Shown piece after piece: positions 33,765 through 41,223 of a stretch of 48,108 nt of DNA (its first letter is position 1; each line of letters opens with the position of its first letter). The notes beneath the pieces were generated by a model. That model saw nothing but the letters and a program-made list of their open reading frames with translations, did no database searches and was not told the DNA's origin. A program made the translations under genes and the position numbers. The DNA comes from JALZAQ01 sp038253885 (GTDB lineage: Bacteria > Gemmatimonadota > Gemmatimonadetes > Gemmatimonadales > Gemmatimonadaceae): assembly GCA_038253885.1 (NCBI GenBank), contig JBBSGP010000025.1, forward strand, positions 1 through 48,108, given 5' to 3'.

Positions 33765-34994
33765 ATGCCCACCTACCGCTTCGCAGTCGTTTTCTTGGTG
33801 GTCACGGCTGCCGCGTGCAACCGGGACGAGCACGCCCCGCCTGTGGCTGCCCAGTTTCTCCTGGTGGCGGGTGACTCCACCTTCTGGGTCCGGAGCGGTG
33901 GCGTGGGAGGCTGCCACCATCGCTCGGCGTGCGTGCGCGGCTCCTCCATCCAGCTTGCTCGGTTCGGGGGCCACTTCTACGAGCTGTACGTCGCGGATGA
34001 CGACCATTCCTACGCTGACGCGACGATCGTCGGCCAGCGTGTCTACCGACGCGATCTCACGACCGGCGACTCGGCGCTCGTCTTCGGCGACAGCTTGATG
34101 TCCGCGTACGCTCGCGGTTACGCGCGCGAGCATCCGCTCGATCGTCCGCTGGGTCGGAGCGAGGAGCCGCAGGACGATCCGCGCGTCACCGCCATGAGTG
34201 AGGTGACGATGCTCGATCAGCATGGTCCGTTGGTGAACCTCGATTATCGGTCGGACGGGAGCGCTCCGGATGGCGACGAGTGGCACATCGCCCGCCGCTC
34301 GGTGGTCGATCTGCGCCGTGGTCGCCTGGCGACGGTGGCAGACATCTTCGGTGACAGCGCCGCCGACAGGATCCTGAGACAGGGTCAGCGGCAGTACAGA
34401 CGCGCTATCGATTCCGTCCTCGCCTCGAGCGACCCGCGAGCGCGCGACGCCGCGGCGGCGGTCGGCGATCTGCGCTTCGACGGGACCAGCTTCGGTGTTG
34501 TGGATGACGCTCGCTCACCGGCCGTGGCGTTCACCGCGGTCGGACATGGCGATCGCGCGGGCGGCATCACGATGGCGCTCCCGCCCATCCCGGCACCCGC
34601 GCCGGGCTGGTGGTCCGAGGTCCGGGAGCAGCTTCCGCACAGCTCCCCCGACTCGATCGGCGATCGCTGGCTGCACGGTCGCGTGCAGGTCGTGGCGCGC
34701 TACGACGGGGAGGGCGAGAGGGCGCGGCTGCTGCTTGCGGACAGCGGGGGCCGGGAGTGGGCTGTCGCCCGCGTGCCCGGACCGGCAAGGCGCATCTACT
34801 GGCTGGACTCTCCGCCGCTCGACAGCGCCTCGATTCGAGCCCTGGTCCGCGCGTTCGACGATGCCGCGCTCTACAATGACGAGACGCGCTCGGTATCGCG
34901 CCGACCCCGGCCCGGTGAGCGGGGGCGGCGCCCACCGCACCGGCTCGCCCGGGGGCGCGCGGCTCGATCCGGCTATCGCCTGGTCGCGCAATGA
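33765..34994 (+). CDS. Lipoprotein of unknown function
   Basis: A 409-residue protein I do not recognise. MPTYRFAVVFLVVTAAACNR is a lipoprotein signal with Cys18. A short Cys/His motif follows (GGVGGCHHRSACVRG, about 45-59). The middle contains VVDLRRGRLATVADIFGDS, and the C-terminal 45 residues are strongly basic (SRRPRPGERGRRPPHRLARG), which is odd for a mature envelope protein. Start ATG 33765. The final ATGA overlap with the thioesterase gene suggests co-transcription. Divergent from the DUF4015 gene with 113 bases between starts. Confidence 0.72.
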   Translation: MPTYRFAVVFLVVTAAACNRDEHAPPVAAQFLLVAGDSTFWVRSGGVGGCHHRSACVRGSSIQLARFGGHFYELYVADDDHSYADATIVGQRVYRRDLTTGDSALVFGDSLMSAYARGYAREHPLDRPLGRSEEPQDDPRVTAMSEVTMLDQHGPLVNLDYRSDGSAPDGDEWHIARRSVVDLRRGRLATVADIFGDSAADRILRQGQRQYRRAIDSVLASSDPRARDAAAAVGDLRFDGTSFGVVDDARSPAVAFTAVGHGDRAGGITMALPPIPAPAPGWWSEVREQLPHSSPDSIGDRWLHGRVQVVARYDGEGERARLLLADSGGREWAVARVPGPARRIYWLDSPPLDSASIRALVRAFDDAALYNDETRSVSRRPRPGERGRRPPHRLARGRAARSGYRLVAQ

Positions 34995-35491
34995 GCGATC
35001 CCGTGGCTCAGCCGCCGGCCGGCCGGCCCGTGAGCGATTCCCAGCACGAGACATCCGAGATCATGATGCCGCAGCACGCGAACAATCTCGGTCACGTCTT
35101 CGGTGGAGTGATCCTGTCGATGATGGACCGCTCGGCCGCGGTCGCGGCGATCCGGCATGCGCGGCAGAGCTGCGTCACCGTGTCGGTGGATCGCGTGGAC
35201 TTCCGCGAGCCGATCCACCTCGGTGACCTGGTGGTCATGAAGGCGAGCGTGAATTTCGTCGGCCGGACCTCGATGGAGATCGGTGTCCGTGTCGAGGCCG
35301 AGAATCTCGCCACTGGAGCGCGCCGGCACACCAACTCGTGCTATCTCACGTTCGTCGCCGTGGACCGCAACGGCCGCCCGGTGCCTATCCCGCCGGTGAT
35401 CGCCCGAACCGAAGACGAGAAGCGGCGCTACGCCGCCGCCCAGGAGCGACGCCGGAGACGGATGGACGAACGAGTGGCCGAAGGAAGGTGA
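34991..35491 (+). CDS. Acyl-CoA thioesterase (hotdog fold, YciA/BACH type)
   Basis: A 166-residue hotdog thioesterase that hydrolyses acyl-CoA to free acid and CoA. MMPQHANNLGHVFGGVILSMMD (residues about 25-46) has the Asn-His-Gly-Asp pattern of the active site, and VDFREPIHLGDLVVMKASVNFVGRTSMEIGV is the second typical stretch. The C-terminal 25 residues are charged. The ATGA overlap with the upstream lipoprotein gene links their translation although no shared function is apparent. Confidence 0.9.
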   Translation: MSDPVAQPPAGRPVSDSQHETSEIMMPQHANNLGHVFGGVILSMMDRSAAVAAIRHARQSCVTVSVDRVDFREPIHLGDLVVMKASVNFVGRTSMEIGVRVEAENLATGARRHTNSCYLTFVAVDRNGRPVPIPPVIARTEDEKRRYAAAQERRRRRMDERVAEGR

Positions 35492-35526
35492 TTGCGGCGT
35501 CCCCGCCCCCGCGTGCCGGCAGCAGC

Positions 35527-35796
35527 TCAGCGATTCTCCAGCTCCCTCTCTCCCGGCACCTGCCGCTGTGACCGACCTTCTCCGGGGTGGGTCTTGGCTT
35601 CGTGAAAGCGCTCACCCTTCGCCTTGATGTCTTCGATGAAGCCCTCGTATTCCCGCTCGGAGAGCTGATCGGCAATTCCGGGCACGAGGCCCTTCACCAG
35701 CGTGATTCGCTCCGCCAGCGTCATCGCGTTCGCCTTCTCGACGAGCTTCCGAATCTGTGGGTGGTCCATCCAATCCGTCTGCCGACTCGTGGTCAT
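35527..35796 (-). CDS. Small conserved-looking protein of unknown function
   Basis: An 89-residue, charged, mainly helical protein (MTLAERITLVKGLVPGIADQ, then LSEREYEGFIEDIKAKGERF). I do not recognise a family. No signal peptide, membrane segment or metal motif. It starts at ATG 35796 and stands alone, convergent with the thioesterase gene and divergent from the DUF2203 gene. Confidence 0.6.
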   Translation of the reverse strand: MTTSRQTDWMDHPQIRKLVEKANAMTLAERITLVKGLVPGIADQLSEREYEGFIEDIKAKGERFHEAKTHPGEGRSQRQVPGERELENR

Positions 35797-35956
35797 GTAC
35801 GGGTTCCGCGATAGTGTGGAAGGAAAGATGCATGAGCGTCCGGGCCGGCTGCCAGGTGCCGCTGAGAGTCACGCGCAACTCCGAGCACGGCCGGGTCGCC
35901 GCGGCACCGGCGGTCGTCTCTTGACCTCGGCATCCCGCTCGCACACATCTACGCGA

Positions 35957-36358
35957 ATGAAGATGTTCACCGCCGATTCCGCCAATCGCACCCTGCCGCT
36001 GGTGAGTCGGATCGTCGGAGACATCGTCAGCCAGCATGCACAATGGCGACAGGCTCGGGATGAATACGAGCTGCTGGCCGGAAGCGTGCGCGCCGACCGG
36101 CCCGACCCGCGTGCCGCCAGTGCCGAGACGGAGATGGAGCGCCTGGCTCGCGAGATCGATGGCTACGAGCGCGAGCTGGACGAGCTGGGTATCATTCTCA
36201 AGGACCGGCAGGCCGGTCTCGTCGATTTTCCCGGCGAGCTGGAGGGCCGCGTCGTTCTGCTCTGCTGGCGTCTCGGCGAGGGCGCCGTGAGCTGGTGGCA
36301 CGAAGTGGACGCCGGATACGCCGGGCGGCAGCGCCTCGCACCACACGCGGTGGCGTAG
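35957..36358 (+). CDS. DUF2203 family protein
   Basis: A 133-residue protein of the DUF2203 family, recognised by its start MKMFTADSANRTLPLVSRIV, the helical middle ELDELGIILKDRQAGLVDFP and the end GRVVLLCWRLGEGAVSWWHE followed by a Gly-Tyr-Ala-Gly-Arg stretch. The family is widespread in bacteria and has no established function. ATG 35957 is chosen from the family's usual N-terminus; the open frame begins earlier but is unlike protein. Confidence 0.82.
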   Translation: MKMFTADSANRTLPLVSRIVGDIVSQHAQWRQARDEYELLAGSVRADRPDPRAASAETEMERLAREIDGYERELDELGIILKDRQAGLVDFPGELEGRVVLLCWRLGEGAVSWWHEVDAGYAGRQRLAPHAVA

Positions 36359-36385
36359 CAGCACACTCCTTCGAATCGGATCGGC

Positions 36386-36688
36386 ATGAGAATGTTCGAC
36401 TCGCCCGACGGCGTCCGCTGGGCCGTGGAGGTGCCGCGTCTCCAGGCCGGCGCCAGCAATGCCATGATCCTGTTCCGGAGCGGCGACTCCAGAACGTCGC
36501 GCAAGGATCGCTACGCGTGGTATCAGGCCGACTCCCCAGAAGCGCGCAACGTGACCGGACATCTCGATCCGAAGGCGTTGCTCGGCTCGCTCTCCGACCC
36601 GCAGCTCGCGCTGCTCTTTCGGCGGTCAATGTCCGTCTCCGCCGCCGACACTCCTCTCGACTGGCCGGTCACCGATGCGAGCGCTTAG
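36386..36688 (+). CDS. Small hypothetical protein
   Basis: A 100-residue protein beginning MRMFDSPDGVRWAVEVPRLQ. It contains a Trp-Tyr-rich middle (KDRYAWYQADSPEARNVTGH) and no signal or membrane segment. I do not recognise a family. It follows DUF2203 by 27 bases and overlaps the next lipoprotein gene by 14 bases, so the three are probably one transcript. Confidence 0.65.
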   Translation: MRMFDSPDGVRWAVEVPRLQAGASNAMILFRSGDSRTSRKDRYAWYQADSPEARNVTGHLDPKALLGSLSDPQLALLFRRSMSVSAADTPLDWPVTDASA

Positions 36689-37010
36689 ACCTTTCCTCAT
36701 CATTCTGGCGGTCGGCATTGTCGCGGCCTGTGCGGGGACGATCACGAGCCCGATCGGCAAGCCCATCATGCGGTCCCGAACCACGACCCTGCGCGTGGGA
36801 GATACGGTGACCGTTCAGGGGGGAGTGCTCTACAATGACGGACGCTTCGATCCCTTCCCCCAGCCGCGCTACAGCTCTCAGGACAACAACGTGGCGAGCG
36901 TCGGGCTCGAGAGCGGACTCGTGCGGGGTCTGGCTCCGGGCAGCGTCCGGATCGTCGTGACGGTTCCCAATATCGGGCAGCAAGACACCCTGTTCACGGT
37001 CACGCCCTGA
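36675..37010 (+). CDS. Small lipoprotein with Ig-like (BIG2) domain
   Basis: A 111-residue lipoprotein: signal MRALRPFLIILAVGIVAACA with Cys19. The mature part has the bacterial Ig-like 2 pattern: TTTLRVGDTVTVQGGVLYND, YSSQDNNVASV (the S-x-D-x3-A-V element) and GLVRGLAPGSVRIVVTV. BIG2 domains are found in surface and adhesion proteins, here a single copy. Its end overlaps the convergent ribonuclease Z gene by 11 bases. Confidence 0.8.
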   Translation: MRALRPFLIILAVGIVAACAGTITSPIGKPIMRSRTTTLRVGDTVTVQGGVLYNDGRFDPFPQPRYSSQDNNVASVGLESGLVRGLAPGSVRIVVTVPNIGQQDTLFTVTP

Positions 37011-37956
37011 CGGGGGATTCGTTCACCCCCTCTCCGTCGCCGGGGAAGGGGATGTCCACCTCCATCCCATCGCGCGCGCACGTCGTGTCGGCAAACTCGG
37101 CGCGTGCCTGGTCGAGCAGCTCAGTGGAATCGCGAGAGTAGCGGGCCGAGAAGTGCGTCAGCAGCAACCGGCGCGCGCCGGCCCGCCGCGCCATCTCACC
37201 GGCCTCGCGTGCCGTGGAATGCCCCGTCTCGAGCGCCCGCGCTGCTTCCTCGTCGCCGAACGTCGCCTCGTGCACGAGCAGGTCGGCGCCCCGAGCGGCA
37301 TCGACGGTCGAGTCGCACGGACGCGTATCGCCGGTGATCACCACCCTCCTCCCCGAGCGGGGCGAGCCGACCAGACTCTCCGGCGCGATGATCCGGCCGT
37401 CGGCGAGAGTGACGGCGACGCCGCGGTGGATCTGGCCCCAGAGCGGGCCCTCCGGAATCCCGAGTGAGCGCGCCCGATCGGGATCGAAGCGGCCGCGTCG
37501 CTCCTCCTCCACCAGCGACCACCCGAACGCCAGACCTTGCCGGTGGTCGGCGAGGTAAGGAACGATGGCGTAGTCTTTACGCGGCACGCGCTCGCCCGGC
37601 TCGAGCTCGTGGATCTCTACGGGAAAGCCCACGCGCTCGACCCCGAACTCGGTCGCGCGCCTGAGAATCCGCGCTCCGCCCTTCGGTCCCCAGAGGCGCA
37701 TGGGTTCCAACCGCCCCTGCAGGGCGAAGGTGCGAAAGAGACCGATGAGCCCGAGCAGGTGGTCGGCGTGGTAGTGGGTGAAGAAGATGTCCTGGAGAGC
37801 GAACGAGACGCCGTATCGCATCATCTGTCGCTGCGTCCCCTCCCCGCAGTCGAACATCAGCGTCTCCCCCTCGCGCACCGCCACCAGCGATGTGACGTTG
37901 CGCTCCACCGTCGGGCGCGACGCGGAGGTGCCGAGAAAGCGGAGGGTGAAGCTCAT
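37000..37956 (-). CDS. rnz: Ribonuclease Z (tRNA 3' endonuclease)
   Basis: A 318-residue metallo-beta-lactamase-fold nuclease that removes tRNA 3' trailers. The zinc motif HYHADH is at residues 61-66, with VVITGDTRPCDSTV (about 212-225; Asp ligand), LLVHEATFGDEE and LLLTHFSARY (about 269-278; last His ligand). FLGTSASRPTVERNVTS is the typical start and the His-Glu-Ala-Thr motif is specific to RNase Z. Start ATG 37956. Relevant to the window: both tRNA genes here lack an encoded CCA, so they need 3' processing of this kind. Confidence 0.93.
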   Translation of the reverse strand: MSFTLRFLGTSASRPTVERNVTSLVAVREGETLMFDCGEGTQRQMMRYGVSFALQDIFFTHYHADHLLGLIGLFRTFALQGRLEPMRLWGPKGGARILRRATEFGVERVGFPVEIHELEPGERVPRKDYAIVPYLADHRQGLAFGWSLVEEERRGRFDPDRARSLGIPEGPLWGQIHRGVAVTLADGRIIAPESLVGSPRSGRRVVITGDTRPCDSTVDAARGADLLVHEATFGDEEAARALETGHSTAREAGEMARRAGARRLLLTHFSARYSRDSTELLDQARAEFADTTCARDGMEVDIPFPGDGEGVNESPVRA

Positions 37957-38010
37957 GGGCGGCAATATAGCCGCCGCCAACACGCCCGCGCGTCGTGTTG
38001 AACGTCAGCG

Positions 38011-38979
38011 CTACCGTCGCAACAGCGCCGCGTGGCGTGACGCATCGATGTTGCGTCCGCTCACGATGACCGCGACCGTGTTGCCAGCTACGTCCACTTT
38101 TTTCTGCAGCAGCGCGGCCACTCCGACCGCGCCCGAGCCTTCCACGATAGCGTCCTCCCGCGACGCCAACCACGCGATCGCGTCGCCGATCTCGTCTTCA
38201 TCCACCGTGACCATCGCATCGAGGCAACGCCGTCCGATGTCGAGCGCGAAGTCGTCGATCAGGCCAGCGAGCCCGTCCGCCAGAGTTGGGACGCTCGGGA
38301 TGGGTGTCACCTTACCCGCAGCGAGCGACCGCGCCATCGCCGCCGTGTTCACGCTCTGTGCTCCGACGATGCGCACTTGGGGAGCAAGACGCCGCAGCAG
38401 ACTGCCGGTCCCAGCCAGCAGGCCGGCACCACCCACCGGAACGATCACGCAGGTCAGGGCCGGCAGCTCCTCGATGATCTCGAGAGCCACCGTGCCCTGG
38501 CCGGCGATGAGGGTGTCGCCAAGGCACGGATTGATGAAGCGTCGTCCCGATTCCGCGGCGATCGTCTTCGCACGCTCCATGGCGACGTCGTAATCGGCCG
38601 AGTCCGCGTCGACCTCCGCACCGAGAGCCTCGATGCCGCGCCGCTTGACTTCGGGCGCTCCAGCGGGGACGAGAATAAGCGCCGGGATTCCGAAGTGTCG
38701 GGCGGAATACGCCACGCCGAGTCCATGGTTCCCGGCCGAGGACGCAACAACGCCGCGTTCTCGGATCTCCGCCGGCAGCGCGGCGATGGCGTTGAAGGCG
38801 CCGCGCAGCTTGAACGATCCCGTCAACTGATCCGACTCGAGCTTGAGCCAGATGTCCCCGTCAGTGAGTGCGCTCAGAGCATCGGAGCGGCAGAGAGGCG
38901 TGCGCCGGACGACGCCGTCAAGGCGCCGTGCCGCCGCGAAGATGTCGATCGCCCGCAGATCGTCGAACATGGCGGCCAT
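38011..38979 (-). CDS. Serine/threonine dehydratase (PLP, TdcB/IlvA catalytic domain)
   Basis: A 322-residue fold-type II PLP enzyme without the C-terminal regulatory ACT domain of IlvA. The Schiff-base lysine is Lys57 in TGSFKLRGA, SAGNHGLGVAYSA is the Asn loop, and PVGGAGLLAGTGS the phosphate-binding loop. Such enzymes deaminate L-threonine or L-serine to 2-oxoacids; serine racemases share the fold, so that is the alternative. Start is ATG 38979 or 38970 (MAAM). The 349 bases upstream hold no gene. Confidence 0.85.
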   Translation of the reverse strand: MAAMFDDLRAIDIFAAARRLDGVVRRTPLCRSDALSALTDGDIWLKLESDQLTGSFKLRGAFNAIAALPAEIRERGVVASSAGNHGLGVAYSARHFGIPALILVPAGAPEVKRRGIEALGAEVDADSADYDVAMERAKTIAAESGRRFINPCLGDTLIAGQGTVALEIIEELPALTCVIVPVGGAGLLAGTGSLLRRLAPQVRIVGAQSVNTAAMARSLAAGKVTPIPSVPTLADGLAGLIDDFALDIGRRCLDAMVTVDEDEIGDAIAWLASREDAIVEGSGAVGVAALLQKKVDVAGNTVAVIVSGRNIDASRHAALLRR

Positions 38980-39207
38980 GCTAGCGAGCGCGGGACAGCG
39001 CGGCAAGACGATCGGACAGCGCCTCCACGTGGGTGGCGGTGGCCCAACGGGACTGTGGTGACAACCCCCCAAACGCGTGCCGAGCGGGTGCTCGGCGCGC
39101 AGTCGAGAGCGAAAGGGGCGCCTCGGAGCGCTCCCGCGATGCGCACGACGCTTGCGTTGCTCCAGGGCGGCCCCGGTTCCCCGCGAGTGGCTGAGGAGTT
39201 GTTGCGC

Positions 39208-39236
39208 TTGACCATATGGGTCCAAGCCGCTACGTT
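39208..39236 (+). promoter_or_regulatory. Promoter-like element upstream of tRNA-Ala
   Basis: TTGACC, a 17-base spacer, then TACGTT. This would start a transcript just before the terminator at 39253-39282, giving only a few dozen bases unless RNA polymerase reads through into tRNA-Ala at 39329. Confidence 0.4.
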
Positions 39237-39252
39237 TACTCAGCTTGATGTG

Positions 39253-39282
39253 GCCCCGCGCAAACCGGCGGGGCTTTGTCTT
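39253..39282 (+). terminator. Intrinsic terminator before tRNA-Ala
   Basis: A 7-bp perfect GC stem (39253-39259 with 39268-39274), an 8-base loop and a T-rich tail TTTGTCTT, the form of a Rho-independent terminator on the plus strand. Confidence 0.7.
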
Positions 39283-39328
39283 GAGCCCGAGCGGGGCTAC
39301 CGTCCATCTGCGTCGCTCGTGGCGAAGA

Positions 39329-39401
39329 GGGGCTGTAGCTCAGTTGGGAGAGCGCTGCAATCGCACTGCAGAGGTCAGGGGTTCGATTCCCCTCAGCTCC
39401 A
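39329..39401 (+). tRNA. tRNA-Ala (anticodon CGC)
   Basis: Full cloverleaf of 73 bases. The acceptor stem GGGGCTG pairs with CAGCTCC and includes the G3-U70 pair, the alanine identity element. D arm GCTC/GAGC, anticodon stem CTGCA/TGCAG with loop ATCGCAC (anticodon CGC), T loop TTCGATT. Discriminator A73; CCA is not encoded. It reads GCG codons, frequent in this GC-rich genome. Confidence 0.95.
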
Positions 39402-39464
39402 TGACTGTAACTTCTCTGCCGGGTTATGCGTCATGAAGACAGATCAGCGGATTGCCGCCTCGTC

Positions 39465-39488
39465 CGGTAGGACGCAGAGTTCCAATGG
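39465..39488 (+). repeat. 24-bp direct repeat, copy 1
   Basis: Core GGTAGGACG then one variable base then AGAGTTCCAATG. Copy 2 lies 72 bases downstream and differs at the variable base (C here, T there) and the last base. The repeat lies in the trailer between tRNA-Ala and its terminator. Confidence 0.8.
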
Positions 39489-39536
39489 CGAGGATGTGCA
39501 ACCCGCACCCGCACCAGAGTAATGCCCGCCGCCGTT

Positions 39537-39560
39537 CGGTAGGACGTAGAGTTCCAATGA
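39537..39560 (+). repeat. 24-bp direct repeat, copy 2
   Basis: Second copy, 22 of 24 bases identical with the copy at 39465-39488. CCGT just before it and ACGG at its end could pair, so each copy may form a small RNA hairpin. Confidence 0.8.
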
Positions 39561-39600
39561 CGGTGTGCGTGGCAACCTGGTCGGATGGGATGAAGGGGCT

Positions 39601-39630
39601 GCGCCGCGATCACTCGCGGCGCTTTTCATT
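39601..39630 (+). terminator. Intrinsic terminator of the tRNA-Ala transcript
   Basis: A perfect 8-bp GC stem (39601-39608 with 39615-39622), 6-base loop, then TTTTCATTTT. It overlaps the stop codon of the convergent lipoprotein gene. A transcript from tRNA-Ala to here has about 230 bases of trailer that contain the two direct repeats. Confidence 0.8.
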
Positions 39631-40965
39631 TTGGGCGCTCCCGGTGCCGTCGTTCTGCGCCGAGCCGCCACCGAGCATCGCGGAGGCATCGGCCTGGAGC
39701 GCCCGCGCCACCTCGCCGATGAAGCGCTCCTCCTCCGTCTCGGCGCCCTTCCGGAACTCCGAGAGCTGGCTGTTACCGGCGCCTCCGAGCCATCGAACGA
39801 TCGCGCTCTCCCGGACGGCGATCCGATAGTCTCGGATGAGCAGGGTCTCCGAGCCGACGCTGTCCCGGATGGCATAACGAAGCACGATCCCCTCTCCATC
39901 GAAGGGCCGGCGCAGCGGCGACCGGAGGAACGTCGCCACCAGCGGAGGAAGCTTCCAGTCCGGCTCCTGGTGGTAGCGCACCGTGTACGACTTCTCGCGC
40001 GGCGCGCGCGACAGCGTCACGTCTCCCTGTAGCGCGCGCACTCCGACGGTGAAGATGGAAAGTTTGGCGAGAACGTCGGTGCGCAGATGAAAGGTGTCGG
40101 GAATCCGTCGCGGAGGTGCGTTCAACGGAGCGAGAGAGCCGTCGTGCACCCGGAAGCGCAAGCTCGCATGCCCGTTGGACGCCGACAGCTCGAGCCAGCT
40201 TCGACCCGCATCGTCGAAGGCGACGGAGTGGTAGCGCGTAGGCGACACGTACTTGGCAAGGTAGCGCGCCAGGCTCGGCATCGAGGCGGCGATTCCCTGC
40301 GGGTGCACCGTGGCCGCGAGCACCACCGCCGTTGCCCCGTCGGCGTGCGGCTGCGTGGTGATGCTGTCGAGGGACAGGAGCTGACCGAGCGCCGCCGTCG
40401 TGCGCGGCATGGCGGCCGGGAGCTGGGCGCGGATGGCCGGCTCTCGCCAGCGCTCCGCGCCGATGAAGAGAGCCGTGAGCGCGTCGCCGAGCGCGTCACC
40501 GCGCACCGCGCCGACGCCGAGGTCATCGCGTCCGCGCCATTCGAACTCCGACTCGGCGAGTTTTCGCAGTTGGAGGAGGTGACGATACTCGCCGTCGCGC
40601 GAGGGCAGAGGTGCTCCGCGCTGGAGGCTGAGGGAATAGCCGCGTGCCGTAGGATGGCCGGCGAGCTCGAGAAGGCGCGCATCGCCGCGAGCGGATGTCC
40701 ACACGCTGGAGTCGTCGTAAATCTGGGAGGGGACGAGCGAGGACCGTGCGAACCGGGCGCGGCGGGTCGCGTACGCGCTGTCCAGCTCGGACGGTCCGAA
40801 CCGCGCCCCGAGGGCGCCGAGCAGGCGAGCCGATTCTGACCGTGCTTCGACCGGGGAGCTTCCCAGGGCCAGCGCGGCATCCCGGCAGCCGCCGAGCGTC
40901 GCCAGGCCGAGAAAGAGTATCGAGAGACGAGCGGTAGTGCGCCGACGCGGTAGAGAGCGACTCAT
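39610..40965 (-). CDS. Lipoprotein of unknown function
   Basis: A 451-residue protein with a lipoprotein signal: basic start MSRSLPRRRTTARLS, then LGLATLGGCRD with Cys27. The mature part has no family I recognise. It shows LYSSQ-free, mixed strand-helix composition with RYHSVAFDDAGRSWLELSAS and FTVGVRALQGDVTLSR as strand-rich parts. The last residues contain SAQND and SAQNEK, a short repeat. It is divergent from tRNA-Gln; its 3' end overlaps the tRNA-Ala terminator. Confidence 0.78.
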   Translation of the reverse strand: MSRSLPRRRTTARLSILFLGLATLGGCRDAALALGSSPVEARSESARLLGALGARFGPSELDSAYATRRARFARSSLVPSQIYDDSSVWTSARGDARLLELAGHPTARGYSLSLQRGAPLPSRDGEYRHLLQLRKLAESEFEWRGRDDLGVGAVRGDALGDALTALFIGAERWREPAIRAQLPAAMPRTTAALGQLLSLDSITTQPHADGATAVVLAATVHPQGIAASMPSLARYLAKYVSPTRYHSVAFDDAGRSWLELSASNGHASLRFRVHDGSLAPLNAPPRRIPDTFHLRTDVLAKLSIFTVGVRALQGDVTLSRAPREKSYTVRYHQEPDWKLPPLVATFLRSPLRRPFDGEGIVLRYAIRDSVGSETLLIRDYRIAVRESAIVRWLGGAGNSQLSEFRKGAETEEERFIGEVARALQADASAMLGGGSAQNDGTGSAQNEKRRE

Positions 40966-41013
40966 CCGGCAAATTCGCAGCGGTGGCGCAGTGTACGCTC
41001 TCTGGGTACGGGG

Positions 41014-41046
41014 TTGAACTGGGACGGGGCCCGGCTAAATTATACA
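41014..41046 (+). promoter_or_regulatory. Promoter of tRNA-Gln
   Basis: TTGAAC at 41014-41019 and an AT island with AATTAT (18-base spacer) or TATACA (41041-41046, 21-base spacer) as the -10 box, ending about 30 bases before the tRNA. The island stands out in GC-rich DNA. Confidence 0.5.
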
Positions 41047-41077
41047 GACTCCGCGCGGTCGGAGCACAATCGAACGG

Positions 41078-41150
41078 TGCCCCTTGGTGTAACTGGCAAC
41101 ACGCCTGACTCTGGATCAGGAGAGTCCTGGTTCGAGCCCAGGAGGGGCAA
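41078..41150 (+). tRNA. tRNA-Gln (anticodon CTG)
   Basis: A 73-base cloverleaf. Acceptor TGCCCCT pairs with AGGGGCA, with the weak U1-A72 pair usual for glutamine tRNAs. Anticodon stem CCTGA/TCAGG with loop CTCTGGA (anticodon CTG), T stem CCTGG/CCAGG with loop TTCGAGC. Discriminator A; CCA is not encoded. Its 3' end borders a mobile element, so it is the likely integration site. Confidence 0.95.
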
Positions 41151-41160
41151 TAAGCAGCAC
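41120..41160 (+). other. Probable attachment site (attL) in the tRNA-Gln 3' end
   Basis: A tyrosine recombinase gene lies 74 bases from the end of tRNA-Gln, and everything from there to the right edge looks like mobile DNA. Tyrosine recombinases commonly use the anticodon-to-3'-end half of a tRNA gene as attB. The other copy (attR) is not in the window; I saw no second copy of the 3' half. Exact borders cannot be fixed. Confidence 0.55.
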
Positions 41161-41223
41161 AACGACTTAGCTCGTGTCATCGCCGAGACTCCAGAAACGG
41201 TGGGTGAGAAACAGTGTGTGCTG

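Larger units (their letters stand above)
38980..39328. other. Non-coding stretch between dehydratase gene and tRNA-Ala
   Basis: No protein-coding frame here looks real. It contains the presumed promoter of the dehydratase gene (not identifiable by eye), a plus-strand promoter-like pair at 39208-39236 and an intrinsic terminator at 39253-39282 just before tRNA-Ala. I checked for other tRNAs and for SRP RNA or 6S-like features and saw none. Confidence 0.6.

Noticed and set aside
39465..39560. CRISPR or attachment-site pair in the tRNA-Ala trailer
   Set aside because: Only two copies with a 48-base interval and no integrase next to them; kept as a plain direct repeat.
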